64,000 nt of DNA, from the NCBI RefSeq assembly GCF_004959855.1, contig NZ_SPNT01000012.1, positions 1-64,000 of the forward strand. Reading direction: 5' to 3'. The notes under the pieces are model-generated. The model was not told the origin of the DNA and searched no databases. It saw nothing but the letters and a program-made list of their open reading frames with translations. Source of the DNA: Nitratireductor sp. XY-223 (lineage in GTDB: Bacteria; Pseudomonadota; Alphaproteobacteria; Rhizobiales; Rhizobiaceae). How positions within the stretch are numbered: the first letter of the stretch is position 1; each line of letters opens with the position of its first letter. Positions 25,021 through 34,433 of the stretch are shown here, one piece after another. Made by a program: the position numbers and the translations under genes.

Positions 25021-26778
25021 CTACTCCGCTGCAATGTCGGAAGCGTCGGCGGCACACAGGCGGACAGTGAAACAGGCGCCGCCGCTTCCGCTTTCCCCGA
25101 TCGCGACGCTGCCGCCGAAATCGGCGACGATGTTGCTGGCGATCGACAGCCCGATGCCGATGCCGGCGCCGACTTCCTTGGTGGTAAAGAAAGGCTCGAA
25201 TACGCTGTCGCGCCGCTCGGGCGGAATGCCCGGCCCGTTGTCCTCGACCCGGACCACGACGCTGTCGCCTTCCCCGGCGACCGTCAGCATCACCTTGCCG
25301 CGGTCGCGGCCCGATCCCGAGATCGCGTCAATGCCGTTGTTGATCAGGTTGACGAAAACCTGCGACAGGCGGATCTGTCCGCCAAGCACCCGGTGCGGAC
25401 CGCCTTCGATTCTGGTTTCCACCGCGACGCCCGCCTTGCGCGCCCTGGGCAGGACGAGCATCAGCGCCTCGTCCAGAACCGGGGCCAGCGCGATAGCTTT
25501 GACGGTCGTGCCCGGCTTGCGCGAAAACGAAAGCAGGCTCTGCGAAAGCTGCGCCATGCGGTCGACGAGGCCGCTGATACGCGTCAGATTGTCCGACACC
25601 GATCCCGTATTGCCCTTTTCGAGAAAGCGGCGCGCATTGTCCGAATAGGTCCGTATGGCGGCCAGCGGCTGGTTGTACTCGTGGCTGATCGCCGCCGACA
25701 TCTGGCCGAGCGCCGCCATTTTTGCCGCCTGAACCAGCTCCGCCTGGGTCTTGCGCAGTTGCTCCTCCGTCTGCCGCCGCTCATCGATCTCTCGCGACAG
25801 CGACACGTTGGTCTCGCTGAGCGCCTTCGTACGCTCGCGCACCAGGCGCTCGAGCCGCAGTGCCGCGGCGCGGTCGCGGCGCATGCGCAGCAACTGCCCC
25901 TCGCGGCGCATCACGACGACGAATGCGAGGGCGCCGACCAGCAGGCCGACTAGCCCGGCAATAATCCCGCCGGTCCAGGCGGCCGTCACCAGCGGACGTT
26001 CGTCCGAAAGCACGTGGAGCTGCCAGTCCAGCAACGGAAGATGCAGCGTCAGGTCGCTGTGCAGCACCTTGCCGCCGACGAGGAAATGGCCGGGCGTTCC
26101 CGCCTCCGACATCAGTGCGTCGAGATGCTGGAGCCGCCACAGCGGCTGGTTGGTCAGGAAAACGGTTCCGGTGGGATCGGTTATGAATATCGGGTTGGTG
26201 GACAAAGACCACGTCGCTTCCACCGGATCGAAGTCCACATAGACCGCGATGGCCCCGATAAGCACATTGTCCTGCCGTACGCCGAATGCGAACGCATAGG
26301 CGCGCTGTTCGGAATCCAGCGAAATCGCCTGCCGGCCGAGGCGGCCCTGCCGCACCGCCTCGAGCAGGAGTACATGCTCCTCCCGGTTGTCGGTGAAAAG
26401 GCCGCCCGCCGTCGCCAGGACGCGCCCGTCCGGATAAAGAAAAGCCACCTCCTTGGCACCCGACATGCCGCCGATCTCGATGGCCTTGCGCCGCGCCGCC
26501 TCGCTGGTGTCGCGGTCCGGATCGCTGAACAGCGCCACGATCGATTCCTCGCGGGAAAGCAGGGGCGGCAGCAACCGGTACTTGTCGAGAATGCCGGACA
26601 GCGCCTCGGCTTGCACGGCCAGCGTCTCCGCCGCCTTCGATTCGAGCTGCTGCTCGGCCCGGTCGCGCCACCACTGGGCGGTCACGAACACGGCGGCCAG
26701 GCCGAACAGGCACACCAGGCAGGCGGTGATGACCCGCGTGCGGCGAAAATTGCGGCGAATGGTGGCTCCACTGACCAT
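25021..26778 (-). CDS. dctB: C4-dicarboxylate sensor histidine kinase DctB
   Basis: This 585-residue membrane kinase has a first helix at ITACLVCLFGLAAVFVTA and a periplasmic double-PAS type sensor domain of about 230 residues (KYRLLPPLLSREESIVALF is typical of DctB). A second helix follows at IIAGLVGLLVGALAFVVV, then a coiled coil, the H-box AAISHEYNQPLAAIRTY and the ATPase motifs NLINNGIDAI, VEDNGPGIP and GIGIGLSIA. It senses external dicarboxylates and phosphorylates DctD. The dctD gene follows directly in the same operon. Confidence 0.92.
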   Translation of the reverse strand: MVSGATIRRNFRRTRVITACLVCLFGLAAVFVTAQWWRDRAEQQLESKAAETLAVQAEALSGILDKYRLLPPLLSREESIVALFSDPDRDTSEAARRKAIEIGGMSGAKEVAFLYPDGRVLATAGGLFTDNREEHVLLLEAVRQGRLGRQAISLDSEQRAYAFAFGVRQDNVLIGAIAVYVDFDPVEATWSLSTNPIFITDPTGTVFLTNQPLWRLQHLDALMSEAGTPGHFLVGGKVLHSDLTLHLPLLDWQLHVLSDERPLVTAAWTGGIIAGLVGLLVGALAFVVVMRREGQLLRMRRDRAAALRLERLVRERTKALSETNVSLSREIDERRQTEEQLRKTQAELVQAAKMAALGQMSAAISHEYNQPLAAIRTYSDNARRFLEKGNTGSVSDNLTRISGLVDRMAQLSQSLLSFSRKPGTTVKAIALAPVLDEALMLVLPRARKAGVAVETRIEGGPHRVLGGQIRLSQVFVNLINNGIDAISGSGRDRGKVMLTVAGEGDSVVVRVEDNGPGIPPERRDSVFEPFFTTKEVGAGIGIGLSIASNIVADFGGSVAIGESGSGGACFTVRLCAADASDIAAE

Positions 26779-26831
26779 GCCGGAAGACTATTCGCTCCCG
26801 TCGGAAAAAGCCACGTGGCGGCAACCCGTGT

Positions 26832-27926
26832 TCATCGCCGGCCGGAGAGCATGCGCTGGCCGATGGCCACCGACTTGATCATGGCGAAGACCGGCAGGCC
26901 GGGTCGGATTCCCAGCGCGTCGAAGGCGTGGCGCGTTATGCGGGCCCGCAGGGCCTGGCCTCCGACATCCAGCACGATCTCGACGAACGGACTTTCGTCG
27001 CGCGCGAAATCGCGCACGGTCGCCGGCAGCACGTTGCGCACGCTGACACCCTCGGGTGCCTTAAGCGAAAGCGCCACGTCGCGTGCCTTGACCCGCATGC
27101 GCAGCCGGTCGCCGACCTGCGCCCGCTCGCTGACGAGGAACAGCCTGTTCTCCTCGCTCAGCGATATCTCGCACAGGCCGTACTGCGCGTCGATGCCGCT
27201 GATGGTGCCGCTGAGGAGCGAACTCGCCTCGTGGCGCCCCAGCGCCGGGCCGAACTCGAGCTTTGAGAACATCTCGACGGCATCGCCGGATCCGAGCACC
27301 TTGCCGTCCGACAGGAGCACCAGCGTGTCGGCAAGCCGCGCCACCTCGTCCACCTCGTGGCTGACATAGACGATCGGCAGGCCCATCTCGTCGCGCACCT
27401 CTTCCAGATAGGGCAGGATCTCGCGTTTTCGTTCCTGGTCGAGCGAAGCCAGCGGCTCGTCCATCAACAACAGCGCCGGATCGGCCAGGAGGGCGCGGCC
27501 GATGGCGACCCGCTGCATCTCGCCGCCGGAGAGCGTTGCCGGGTAGCGGTCGAGCAGGGCCTCGATACCGAGGAGCTCCGTAATGCGCCGGAAATCGGCG
27601 CCGCTGCCCCGGTTGCCGGCCCAGCGCCCATAGGTGAGATTGCGGCCGACGGACATGTGCGGAAACAGCCTTGCGTCCTGGAACACCATGCCGATGCGGC
27701 GTTTCGGCGGTGCAAGGTCGGTGCCCGTATCGCTGTCGAACAGCGTGCGGCCCTCGGCCATGATGCGGCCGGATTGCGGGCGGACCAACCCGGCAATCAT
27801 CTTCAGGATGCTGGTCTTGCCAGAACCCGAATGCCCGAAGAGCGCGGTGACACCGGCGCCAGCCTCGAATTCGGCGGCGATCTCGAAGCTGCCGAGACGT
27901 GAATGAATCCGGACCTCGAGGCTCAT
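26832..27926 (-). CDS. modC: Molybdate ABC transporter ATP-binding protein ModC
   Basis: This 364-residue ATPase has Walker A FGHSGSGKTS, the signature LSGGEMQRVAIGRAL, Walker B LLLMDEPLASLD and the switch His in YVSHEVDEV. The C-terminal quarter is the molybdopterin/molybdate-binding (TOBE/MOP) domain (GDRLRMRVKARDVALSL). The ATG at 27926 overlaps the modB stop as ATGA and has an AAAGGGGG box. It completes modABC, which supplies molybdenum; the CO dehydrogenase in this window is one likely consumer. Confidence 0.93.
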   Translation of the reverse strand: MSLEVRIHSRLGSFEIAAEFEAGAGVTALFGHSGSGKTSILKMIAGLVRPQSGRIMAEGRTLFDSDTGTDLAPPKRRIGMVFQDARLFPHMSVGRNLTYGRWAGNRGSGADFRRITELLGIEALLDRYPATLSGGEMQRVAIGRALLADPALLLMDEPLASLDQERKREILPYLEEVRDEMGLPIVYVSHEVDEVARLADTLVLLSDGKVLGSGDAVEMFSKLEFGPALGRHEASSLLSGTISGIDAQYGLCEISLSEENRLFLVSERAQVGDRLRMRVKARDVALSLKAPEGVSVRNVLPATVRDFARDESPFVEIVLDVGGQALRARITRHAFDALGIRPGLPVFAMIKSVAIGQRMLSGRR

Positions 27927-28606
27927 GCGCGCCCCCTTTGCCCGATCCGCCGGCCGACCCACTCAGAAATCAGGACCGATCCGATGGCAAGGCATGCCGA
28001 TATCGCGATCAGCAGTCCTGCCGCACGGTCGCCGGCGGGACTCTGCAGCAGCGAGTAGATGGCCAGCGACAGCGTCTGCGTCTCGCCCGGAATGTTGGAA
28101 ACGAACGTGATCGTCGCGCCGAACTCGCCGAGCGCCTTGGCGAAGCCGAGCACCGCGCCGGCGATCACGCCGGGCAGCACCAGCGGCAGCGTTATGGTGA
28201 AGAACCGCATCGCGCGCCCGGCGCCGAGCGTCGCCGCCGCCTCCTCGAGGCCGCGGTCGAGCGTTTCGATCGACAGCCGCATCGGCCGTACCAAAAGCGG
28301 GAACGCCATCACACCCGCGGCGAGGGCCGCGCCCTCCCAGCGGAATGCGAAATCGACGCCGACGGCGCGGAAGGCCCGGCCCAGAAAGCCGTTGAAACCG
28401 AAAAGGACCAGCAGGAAATAACCGGTGACGACCGGCGGCATGACCAACGGCAACGTCACCAGTGCCTGCAGCAGGCTCTTTCCGGCAAAGTCGTACCGCG
28501 CGAGAATCCATGCGACGGCAAAGGCCATCGGCACCGCGAAAAGCATCGCCGTCGCCGACACCTGCAGCGACAGAAGAACAATGCCGGTGACGTCCCCCTC
28601 GGTCAT
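27923..28606 (-). CDS. modB: Molybdate ABC transporter permease ModB
   Basis: This 227-residue inner-membrane permease has five or six helices. It carries the ABC permease coupling motif EEAAATLGAGRAMRFFTITLPLVLPGVIAG and FAKALGEFGATITFVSNIPGETQTL, the latter characteristic of ModB. It starts three bases after the modA stop and overlaps modC by 4 bp. Confidence 0.93.
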   Translation of the reverse strand: MTEGDVTGIVLLSLQVSATAMLFAVPMAFAVAWILARYDFAGKSLLQALVTLPLVMPPVVTGYFLLVLFGFNGFLGRAFRAVGVDFAFRWEGAALAAGVMAFPLLVRPMRLSIETLDRGLEEAAATLGAGRAMRFFTITLPLVLPGVIAGAVLGFAKALGEFGATITFVSNIPGETQTLSLAIYSLLQSPAGDRAAGLLIAISACLAIGSVLISEWVGRRIGQRGRA

Positions 28607-28609
28607 GGG

Positions 28610-29359
28610 TTACATGCCCGATCCGGCGGGCGGCGTGAATCCGAAGGGCGTCAGCGCCCCCTTTGCCGCCTCGGTGCGCAGGAAGGCGTAAAACGCCCGC
28701 GCGTCGTCATCGGCCGACGGGGTCAGGGCCGCGGGATAGACGATCGGCGCATGGCTTTCCTGCGGGAAGGTGTAGACAACCGTAAGGCTGTCGTTCAGTT
28801 TCGAATCCGATCCGTAAACGACGGCAAAGGCGACATCGCCGCGCGCCGCCAGCGCCATGGCGATGCGGACATTCTCACCAAGGGCGGCCTGCGGCCGCAG
28901 ATCCTCCCACAATCCGAGCCCGCTCAGCGCCTGCCTCGCGTAGACACCGGCCGGCACGTGCGCCGGATCGCCCATGGCGAAGCGGCCGGAGCGCAGGATC
29001 CCTTCCGGATCGCCGGAAGGTTTCTCCGCGTCGCCGCGCGACACGACGACCAATGTGTTGCCGGCGATGTCCGTCCGGCTTCCGGCGTCGATCAGGTTCC
29101 TGTCTTCGAGATAATCCATCCAGTCGGGATTCGCGGCGATGAACACGTCCGCCGGTGCCCCGGCTTCGATCTGCCGGGCGAGAACGCCGGAACTTGCCAC
29201 GGAAACGACCACTGGGTTCCCCGTGCGGTCCTCGTAGGCCCGGGCGACGGCCTCCACGGCGTCCTTCATGCTGGCGGCGGCGAAGACCAGCGTCCGGTCC
29301 GCCGAAAAGGCGTCCGAAGCCGGCAGGATCAATGCCAATAACAGAACCGCGATACGCAC
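28610..29359 (-). CDS. modA: Molybdate-binding periplasmic protein ModA
   Basis: This 249-residue binding protein has a signal peptide (MRIAVLLLALILPASDAFSA). LVFAAASMKDAVEAVARAYE contains the Ser residue that ligates molybdate, and ASSGVLARQIEAGAPADVFIAAN is family-typical. Translation seems to begin with GTG at 29359. No clear ModE box was seen in the short upstream region. Confidence 0.92.
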   Translation of the reverse strand: MRIAVLLLALILPASDAFSADRTLVFAAASMKDAVEAVARAYEDRTGNPVVVSVASSGVLARQIEAGAPADVFIAANPDWMDYLEDRNLIDAGSRTDIAGNTLVVVSRGDAEKPSGDPEGILRSGRFAMGDPAHVPAGVYARQALSGLGLWEDLRPQAALGENVRIAMALAARGDVAFAVVYGSDSKLNDSLTVVYTFPQESHAPIVYPAALTPSADDDARAFYAFLRTEAAKGALTPFGFTPPAGSGM

Positions 29360-29456
29360 CCGCGCGCCGTCCCTTCATCCGTTCAAGACGGCGCCGACAT
29401 TAGAGCAAAACGCATTCGAAAAGAAACATTTGGCGCCGATAATCGTCACGCGTGGT

Positions 29457-30158
29457 TTACGCTGATGCACCGGCAACCGTTGCCTCGATATGGTCGACCA
29501 GCGCGTCATCGAGACCCAGCCTTCCGGCGAGCATGTCGAGATAGCCGCGTTCCGCCCGGGTGTTCGGGTCGATGGCCAGCCGCGACGCGGTATAGATCTC
29601 GACCTTCTGTTCCTCGGTGCGCGCCGCCGTGAGAATATCGTCAAGCACCGTCGGCTCTTCCAGCTCGCTGTTTATGAAGGCCTGGGCATCGTCGGCGAGG
29701 CCCGAGACGGCCAGCTTGTCGGCAATGCGGGCCCGCTCGCTGTCGTCGACGTGGCCGTCGCTGCGCGCCGCGGCGATCATCGCCCGCATCAGAGAAAGCG
29801 CGAAATCGTCGTCGATCTTGGCGACATCGGTATCGAAACCGGATTGGCTCGCCTCCGGGACGATTTCGGCCTCGATCTGCGGCGGCGCGGCCTGTTCGGG
29901 CGACTTGCCGGCCTTGTAGTTCTTGTAGGCCTGGTAGCCGAGACCGGCGACGACGGCGAGACCGCCCAGTTTCAGGGCCGATCCGGTCAGCGACCGGCCG
30001 GTGCTCGTGCCCAGGAGCACGGCGGCGATGGCGCCGGTTGCCAACGGATTGTCCTTGGCAAGCTGGGCCGCCTGCCCGGCCTTGCCGCGCACGGTGTCTT
30101 CGGTGCCCGGAACCTTCGAGCCGAGAAACTGATCGAGGAGCTGTTTTGGATCGAACAT
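29457..30158 (-). CDS. TerB-like DUF533 (YebE-type) membrane protein
   Basis: This 233-residue protein has an N-terminal Gly-rich hydrophobic region (LATGAIAAVLLGTSTGRSLTGSALKLGGLAVVAGLGYQAYKNY). It is followed by an acidic linker and a TerB-type helical domain (LMRAMIAAARSDGHVDDSERARIADKL, with the Asp/Glu pattern of TerB metal sites). The ATG at 30158 with AAAGGCGG upstream is the sensible start; the longer frame begins in the eda gene. The function of this family is unresolved. Confidence 0.75.
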   Translation of the reverse strand: MFDPKQLLDQFLGSKVPGTEDTVRGKAGQAAQLAKDNPLATGAIAAVLLGTSTGRSLTGSALKLGGLAVVAGLGYQAYKNYKAGKSPEQAAPPQIEAEIVPEASQSGFDTDVAKIDDDFALSLMRAMIAAARSDGHVDDSERARIADKLAVSGLADDAQAFINSELEEPTVLDDILTAARTEEQKVEIYTASRLAIDPNTRAERGYLDMLAGRLGLDDALVDHIEATVAGASA

Positions 30159-30268
30159 CGAGCCGCCTTTCTGAAGAGGAATTGTCTCCTGCACCAGATA
30201 AGAAACGGCGTCCCGCGATTCAAACCCGCGAGCGGCGGTAATCTCGCGGCCAACTGTATATTCGGGAT

Positions 30269-30907
30269 TTAGACCGCGAGTTTCGCAGCATCCGCAGCGA
30301 GCGCCGTGATCGCCGGCCAGTCGCCGGCCTCGACCAGGTCCTTCGGCGCCACCCAGGAGCCGCCGACACAAACAACGTTCGGCAGGGACAGATAGGTTGC
30401 GGCGCTCTGCGCCGTGATGCCGCCCGTCGGGCAGAAGCTGATGCCACCGAAGGGCGATGCCAGCGATTTCAGGTATGCGGCGCCGCCAGCCTGCTCCGCC
30501 GGGAAGAACTTCATGACGGCGTAACCCTCCTCGCGCAGCGCCATGATCTCGCTCGGCGTCGCCGCGCCGGGCAGCATCGGCACATCTGAGCGCGCGGCCG
30601 CGTCGAGCAGTTCCTGTGTCGTCCCGGGACTAACGATGAACCTCGAACCGGCCTTCACGGCCGCCTCGTACTGCCGCGCATTGAGGATGGTCCCCGCGCC
30701 GACCTCGGCGCCGTCGACCTCGTCCGCGACCGCCTTGATCGCATCGAGCGCGGCATCGGTGCGCAGCGTGATCTCGATCGCCTTGAGCCCGCCCTCGACC
30801 AGCGCCCGGGCAAGCGGGATGGCCGTGGCCACGCGGTCGACGACCAGCACCGGAACGACCGGCTGGAGTTGCAGGATCGACAGCAGCTTCTCGGTCTTCT
30901 TACCCAT
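30269..30907 (-). CDS. eda: 2-dehydro-3-deoxyphosphogluconate aldolase
   Basis: This 212-residue class I aldolase has EITLRTDAALDAI with the catalytic Glu, GAGTILNARQYEAAVKAGSRFIVSPGT, and VMKFFPAEQAGG with the Schiff-base Lys. It splits KDPG into pyruvate and glyceraldehyde 3-phosphate in the Entner-Doudoroff pathway. No edd or zwf gene adjoins it here. The length is normal for Eda. Confidence 0.9.
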   Translation of the reverse strand: MGKKTEKLLSILQLQPVVPVLVVDRVATAIPLARALVEGGLKAIEITLRTDAALDAIKAVADEVDGAEVGAGTILNARQYEAAVKAGSRFIVSPGTTQELLDAAARSDVPMLPGAATPSEIMALREEGYAVMKFFPAEQAGGAAYLKSLASPFGGISFCPTGGITAQSAATYLSLPNVVCVGGSWVAPKDLVEAGDWPAITALAADAAKLAV

Positions 30908-31063
30908 GTCGCACCACCTTGGAGGAGTTTTTCAATCGATTAACCCGCTGCGTCCGCATTGTCCACCGCCCTGGCGGCAATATTCGCGCGCCACATATGA
31001 TGGTCATGGTTCCGGCCCTCGCGTGCGATTGCGCGGCCGGGCAAGACACGCTATGGCGAAGCC

Positions 31064-32005
31064 ATGAAAGAACCCGTCCACAAAGAAGATAAGGCGAAAG
31101 GCGGCTTCCTTGTTGCCGCCCTCTATCATTTCACGCCGCTGCCCCGTTTCGTGGCGCTGCAGCAACAGATACAGGCGGCCTGTGACGATCACGGGGTCAA
31201 GGGTACGCTGCTCCTGGCCGATGAGGGCATCAACGGAACCATCGCCGGCACCGAAGCGGGCATCGCGGCGGTGCTGTCGTTCCTGCGGTCCATTCCGGAG
31301 TTTGCCGGGCTCGAACACAAGGAAAGCCGCGCCGCGGAAATGCCATTCCACCGCATGAAGGTGCGCCTCAAGAAAGAGATCGTCACGATGGGTGTCGACG
31401 GCATCGATCCGCTGGTGAGCGTCGGGACCTATGTCGAACCCGGGGACTGGAACGCGCTTATCTCCGATCCCGACACCATCGTCATCGACACCCGCAACGA
31501 TTACGAAACCGCCATCGGGACCTTCCGGGGCGCGATCGATCCGCACACCAGCACGTTCCGCGAGTTTCCGGCCTGGGTGCGCAGCCAGACGGGCCTTCAC
31601 GACAAGCCGAAGGTCGCCATGTACTGCACCGGCGGCATCCGCTGCGAGAAGGCCACGGCCTTCATGAAGGCAGAGGGCTTCGAGGACGTCTTTCACCTGA
31701 AGGGCGGCATCCTGAAATATCTCGAGGAAGTGCCGGAGGAGGAAAGTCTGTGGGACGGCGCCTGCTTCGTCTTCGACGAACGCGTTTCGGTGACTCACGG
31801 GCTGAAGGAAGGCAACCACATCCTGTGCCGCGCCTGCCGCCATCCGCTGACGCCGCAGGAGGCCCGGGACCCGGCCTTCGAGGACGGCGTCTCCTGCCCC
31901 TATTGCATCGAAACGCGCAGCGATGCCGACCGCCAGCGCTATCGCGAACGTCAAAAACAGGTCGAACTGGCGCAAAGGCGCGGCAAGACCCATATCGGCC
32001 GGTAG
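31064..32005 (+). CDS. trhO: tRNA uridine-34 hydroxylase TrhO, rhodanese family
   Basis: This 313-residue protein has an N-terminal acylphosphatase-like domain ([19 protein letters not shown]) and a rhodanese domain with active-site Cys188 in [16 protein letters not shown]. The C-terminal Cys motif [12 protein letters not shown]...CPYCIE is also present. The family performs oxygen-dependent hydroxylation of uridine 34 in tRNA, the precursor of cmo5U or mo5U. The gene is convergent with the DapA-like gene, with one base between the stops. Confidence 0.9.
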   Translation: MKEPVHKEDKAKGGFLVAALYHFTPLPRFVALQQQIQAACDDHGVKGTLLLADEGINGTIAGTEAGIAAVLSFLRSIPEFAGLEHKESRAAEMPFHRMKVRLKKEIVTMGVDGIDPLVSVGTYVEPGDWNALISDPDTIVIDTRNDYETAIGTFRGAIDPHTSTFREFPAWVRSQTGLHDKPKVAMYCTGGIRCEKATAFMKAEGFEDVFHLKGGILKYLEEVPEEESLWDGACFVFDERVSVTHGLKEGNHILCRACRHPLTPQEARDPAFEDGVSCPYCIETRSDADRQRYRERQKQVELAQRRGKTHIGR

Positions 32006-32006
32006 A

Positions 32007-32909
32007 TCACTGTCCGTTGCGTGGCGGATACGCGCGTTCGATTTCGCGTGCCAATCCGTCTGTAACGGGCATCAACGGCAATCGAACTTCCGGACTGTCG
32101 ATCAATCCGGCGCGCCATAGCCAGTGCTTGACCGGCGCCGGGCTGGGCTCCTTGAACAGGAGCTGCGGCAGTGGGCTAAGCTGCCGCCAGTCCGACAGCG
32201 CGCCCTGGCGATCGCCCTCAATCATCCTGTTGAGTATTTCGGCAAAGGCGGCCGTCGAGACATGCGCGGACATCAAGATACCCCCGTCGGCCCCTTGAGC
32301 CAGAGCGTCGTGGAACTGGACATCTTCACCAGTCAGGACGGCGAAGCCGGACGGTCGACGCCTCAAAAGATCGAGCGACTGCTCCTGGTCTGCGCAGCAA
32401 TCCTTGACCCCGACAATATTGGAGCGTTCGGCCAGTCGCAGCATGGCATCGTTGCCGAGATTGACGCCCGTGCGATAGGGAATGTTGTAAATCAGGACTG
32501 GCCTTTCCGTATTGTCAGCCAGGGCTGAAAAATGCTGGACCAGCCCTTCTTGAGAGGGGCGCGTGTAATACGGACAGGCGATCAGGTAGCCGTCGACGGA
32601 CCACGTTGCGGTCCGTCCGAGTGCCGCAACGACCTTGCGCGTGTCGCTGCCGGAAAGGCCAAGATACAACGGCATTGCCCTTCCGCTTTCGGCAACTTCG
32701 GCCGAAGCGACGGAAACGACGCGCTGCAACTCGTCTTCATCGAGCGTCAACCCCTCACCGGTTGTCGCTCCAAGAACGAGGCCGTCAACCTGTTCAGCGG
32801 CATAGTGCCTTACAAGCCGTCGCAATGACGCCTCATCGAGCCGCCCGTCGCGAAACGGTGTAATGAGAGGCAGCCACAAGCCCCGCACCTCTGGTTGATT
32901 GATTTCCAT
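32007..32909 (-). CDS. Dihydrodipicolinate synthase family protein (DapA-like)
   Basis: This 300-residue TIM-barrel aldolase has the loop GATTGEGLTLDEDE, the catalytic Tyr in YNIPYRTGVNL and the Schiff-base Lys in NIVGVKDCCAD. It belongs to the DapA/NanA superfamily. No lysine-pathway genes surround it, so the true substrate may be another pyruvate-derived adduct. A GGAGGAG box lies ten bases before the ATG. A Rho-independent hairpin stands just upstream of this box, suggesting attenuation. Confidence 0.85.
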   Translation of the reverse strand: MEINQPEVRGLWLPLITPFRDGRLDEASLRRLVRHYAAEQVDGLVLGATTGEGLTLDEDELQRVVSVASAEVAESGRAMPLYLGLSGSDTRKVVAALGRTATWSVDGYLIACPYYTRPSQEGLVQHFSALADNTERPVLIYNIPYRTGVNLGNDAMLRLAERSNIVGVKDCCADQEQSLDLLRRRPSGFAVLTGEDVQFHDALAQGADGGILMSAHVSTAAFAEILNRMIEGDRQGALSDWRQLSPLPQLLFKEPSPAPVKHWLWRAGLIDSPEVRLPLMPVTDGLAREIERAYPPRNGQ

Positions 32910-32944
32910 GGTTCTTCATCTCCTCCAATGCCGGAGACGAGAAC

Positions 32945-32973
32945 GAAAAAACCCCGTCCAAACCGGCGGGGTT
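32945..32973 (-). terminator. Intrinsic terminator in the leader of the dapA-like gene
   Basis: On the minus strand AACCCCG (32973-32967) pairs with CGGGGTT (32956-32950) and is followed by a run of T. It lies 36 nt before the ATG at 32909. A competing hairpin TCCCC-tatga-GGGGA sits at 33022-33036. The element may end the upstream iron-binding-protein transcript or attenuate the dapA-like gene. The remaining 33040-33228 of the 319-bp gap shows no gene. Confidence 0.7.
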
Positions 32974-33228
32974 CAACTCGATCCTCAGTGGCCACTAGCA
33001 AATGCGCGCAATGATCTCGGCTCCCCTATGAGGGGAACTGTTTCACCTGCTTGCTTTTGTTGCACATAAAGATCATGGCGACCGTATCGCAACAAAAGAA
33101 GATACCGTCAAGGCGAACCGGGGTTTTCTCACGGCGTTCTCCCAAACCGGCACTCTCCGCCGCCAAAGGGAAACGGGCAGCCAATGCCGCCCGTCCCATG
33201 TGGCTTATGTGTCGGTTCGCCGGTCCGA

Positions 33229-34254
33229 TCAGTTGTTGAATCCGACCTTGTCGACAAGCTCGGATGCCTTCGGACGGTTCTTGGCAATATCGGCCAGCGG
33301 CAGCGAGTCCGGGTTGATTTCGCCGAAACCCTTCACGGTTTCCGAAGCCTCTGCATTCGGATCGACCGGGTATTCGTAGACCCGTTCGGCATAGAGTTCC
33401 TGGCCTTTCGGGCTGGCGAGGAATTCCATCAGCTTGATTGCGTCGTCCTTGTTCGGCGAATGCTTGGCCAGCGCCATGCCGGAAATGTTGACATGGGTGC
33501 CGCGGTCGCCGGAATTGGGGAACAGCACCTTGATGGATTTGGCCCAGTCCTTCTGTTCCGGCTCTTTCTCGTTGTTCTGCATCAGGCCGACATAATAGGT
33601 GTTGCCGATGCCGATATCGCATTCGCCGGCAAAGATGCCCTTGGCCTGGGCGCGGTCATTGCCGTTCGGCTTGCGGGCAAGGTTGTCCTTGACGCCGGCC
33701 AGCCACTTTTCCGTTTCTTCCTCACCGTTGTGAGCGATCATTGAGGCGATAAGCGCGACATTGTAGGCGTGCTGTCCGCTGCGGATGCAGATCTTGCCCT
33801 TCCACTTGGGGTCCGCCAGTTCTTCATAAGTGATTGTATCCTGCGGAACGCGGTCCCTGGAGGCGTAGACGACGCGGCCGCGGGTCGTCAGGCCGTACCA
33901 GTGACCTTCCGGATCGCGGAAATTCTCCGGGATCGCATCCTTGATGGCGGCATTGTCGACCGGCTGCGTGACGCCCTCGTTCTTGGCATTGCTCAGCCGA
34001 CCGATGTCGACCGTGAAGATCAGGTCGGCGGGCGAATTCTCGCCTTCGGCCTTCATGCGTTCCACAAGGCCCTTGTTGAGAAACAGGACATTGGTTTTGA
34101 CGCCCGTTTCCTCCGTGAAGGCCTCGAGCAGCGGAGCGATGAGGTCCGGTTGACGGTAGGAGTAGATGTTGACTTCCGCCGCAAGCGCCGTCGTTCCGAC
34201 CGACGCCGCAATCAGGGCGCTCAATCCGGCTGCTTGGATTGATTTGACGTGCAT
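33229..34254 (-). CDS. Ferric iron ABC transporter substrate-binding protein, FbpA/FutA family
   Basis: This 341-residue periplasmic protein has a signal peptide (MHVKSIQAAGLSALIAASVGTTALA) followed by AEVNIYSYRQPDLIAPLLEAF, the usual mature N-terminus of Fe3+ receptors. The pairs of Tyr that ligate iron are present in GIGNTYYVGLM. The ATG at 34254 has AAGGGA upstream. No permease or ATPase adjoins it. An IRO-type box lies 78-92 bp upstream of the start and rirA is divergent, so repression by iron is likely. Confidence 0.88.
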   Translation of the reverse strand: MHVKSIQAAGLSALIAASVGTTALAAEVNIYSYRQPDLIAPLLEAFTEETGVKTNVLFLNKGLVERMKAEGENSPADLIFTVDIGRLSNAKNEGVTQPVDNAAIKDAIPENFRDPEGHWYGLTTRGRVVYASRDRVPQDTITYEELADPKWKGKICIRSGQHAYNVALIASMIAHNGEEETEKWLAGVKDNLARKPNGNDRAQAKGIFAGECDIGIGNTYYVGLMQNNEKEPEQKDWAKSIKVLFPNSGDRGTHVNISGMALAKHSPNKDDAIKLMEFLASPKGQELYAERVYEYPVDPNAEASETVKGFGEINPDSLPLADIAKNRPKASELVDKVGFNN

Positions 34255-34331
34255 GATGGTTCCCTTGTGCCTGAGAAAATCCGATAACATGACCCAGATA
34301 CTCCATTTTGAAACCGGAACGCAACTAAAGA

Positions 34332-34346
34332 TGAGTAAAAATTTCA
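34332..34346. promoter_or_regulatory. IRO box (RirA site) upstream of the iron-binding-protein gene
   Basis: TGA-GTAAAAATT-TCA fits the rhizobial iron-responsive operator TGA-N9-TCA exactly. It lies between a plausible minus-strand -10 (TACAAT, 34367-34362) and the start codon. The rirA gene is divergent, 200 bp away. Confidence 0.65.
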
Positions 34347-34360
34347 ATTTTTTGCCTACA

Positions 34361-34376
34361 TTGTAATCATTCTAAT
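34361..34376. promoter_or_regulatory. Degenerate ICE-like (Irr) motif
   Basis: TTGTAA-TCA-TTCTAAT resembles the Irr control element TTTAGAA-N3-TTCTAAA with one half-site degenerate. It overlaps the likely -10 of the iron-binding-protein gene. Confidence 0.35.
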
Positions 34377-34433
34377 AAGACGATGATTTTGCGCGATAAT
34401 TTCGAAGACGGCGCCATCGCTGACGGCCTCCGG

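Noticed and set aside
29360-29456. ModE operator upstream of modA
   Set aside because: No inverted repeat resembling the molybdate-repressor site was visible; the stretch beginning AGAGCAAAACGC at 29402 only recalls the AGAGC ends of the large repeat and has no matching second arm.
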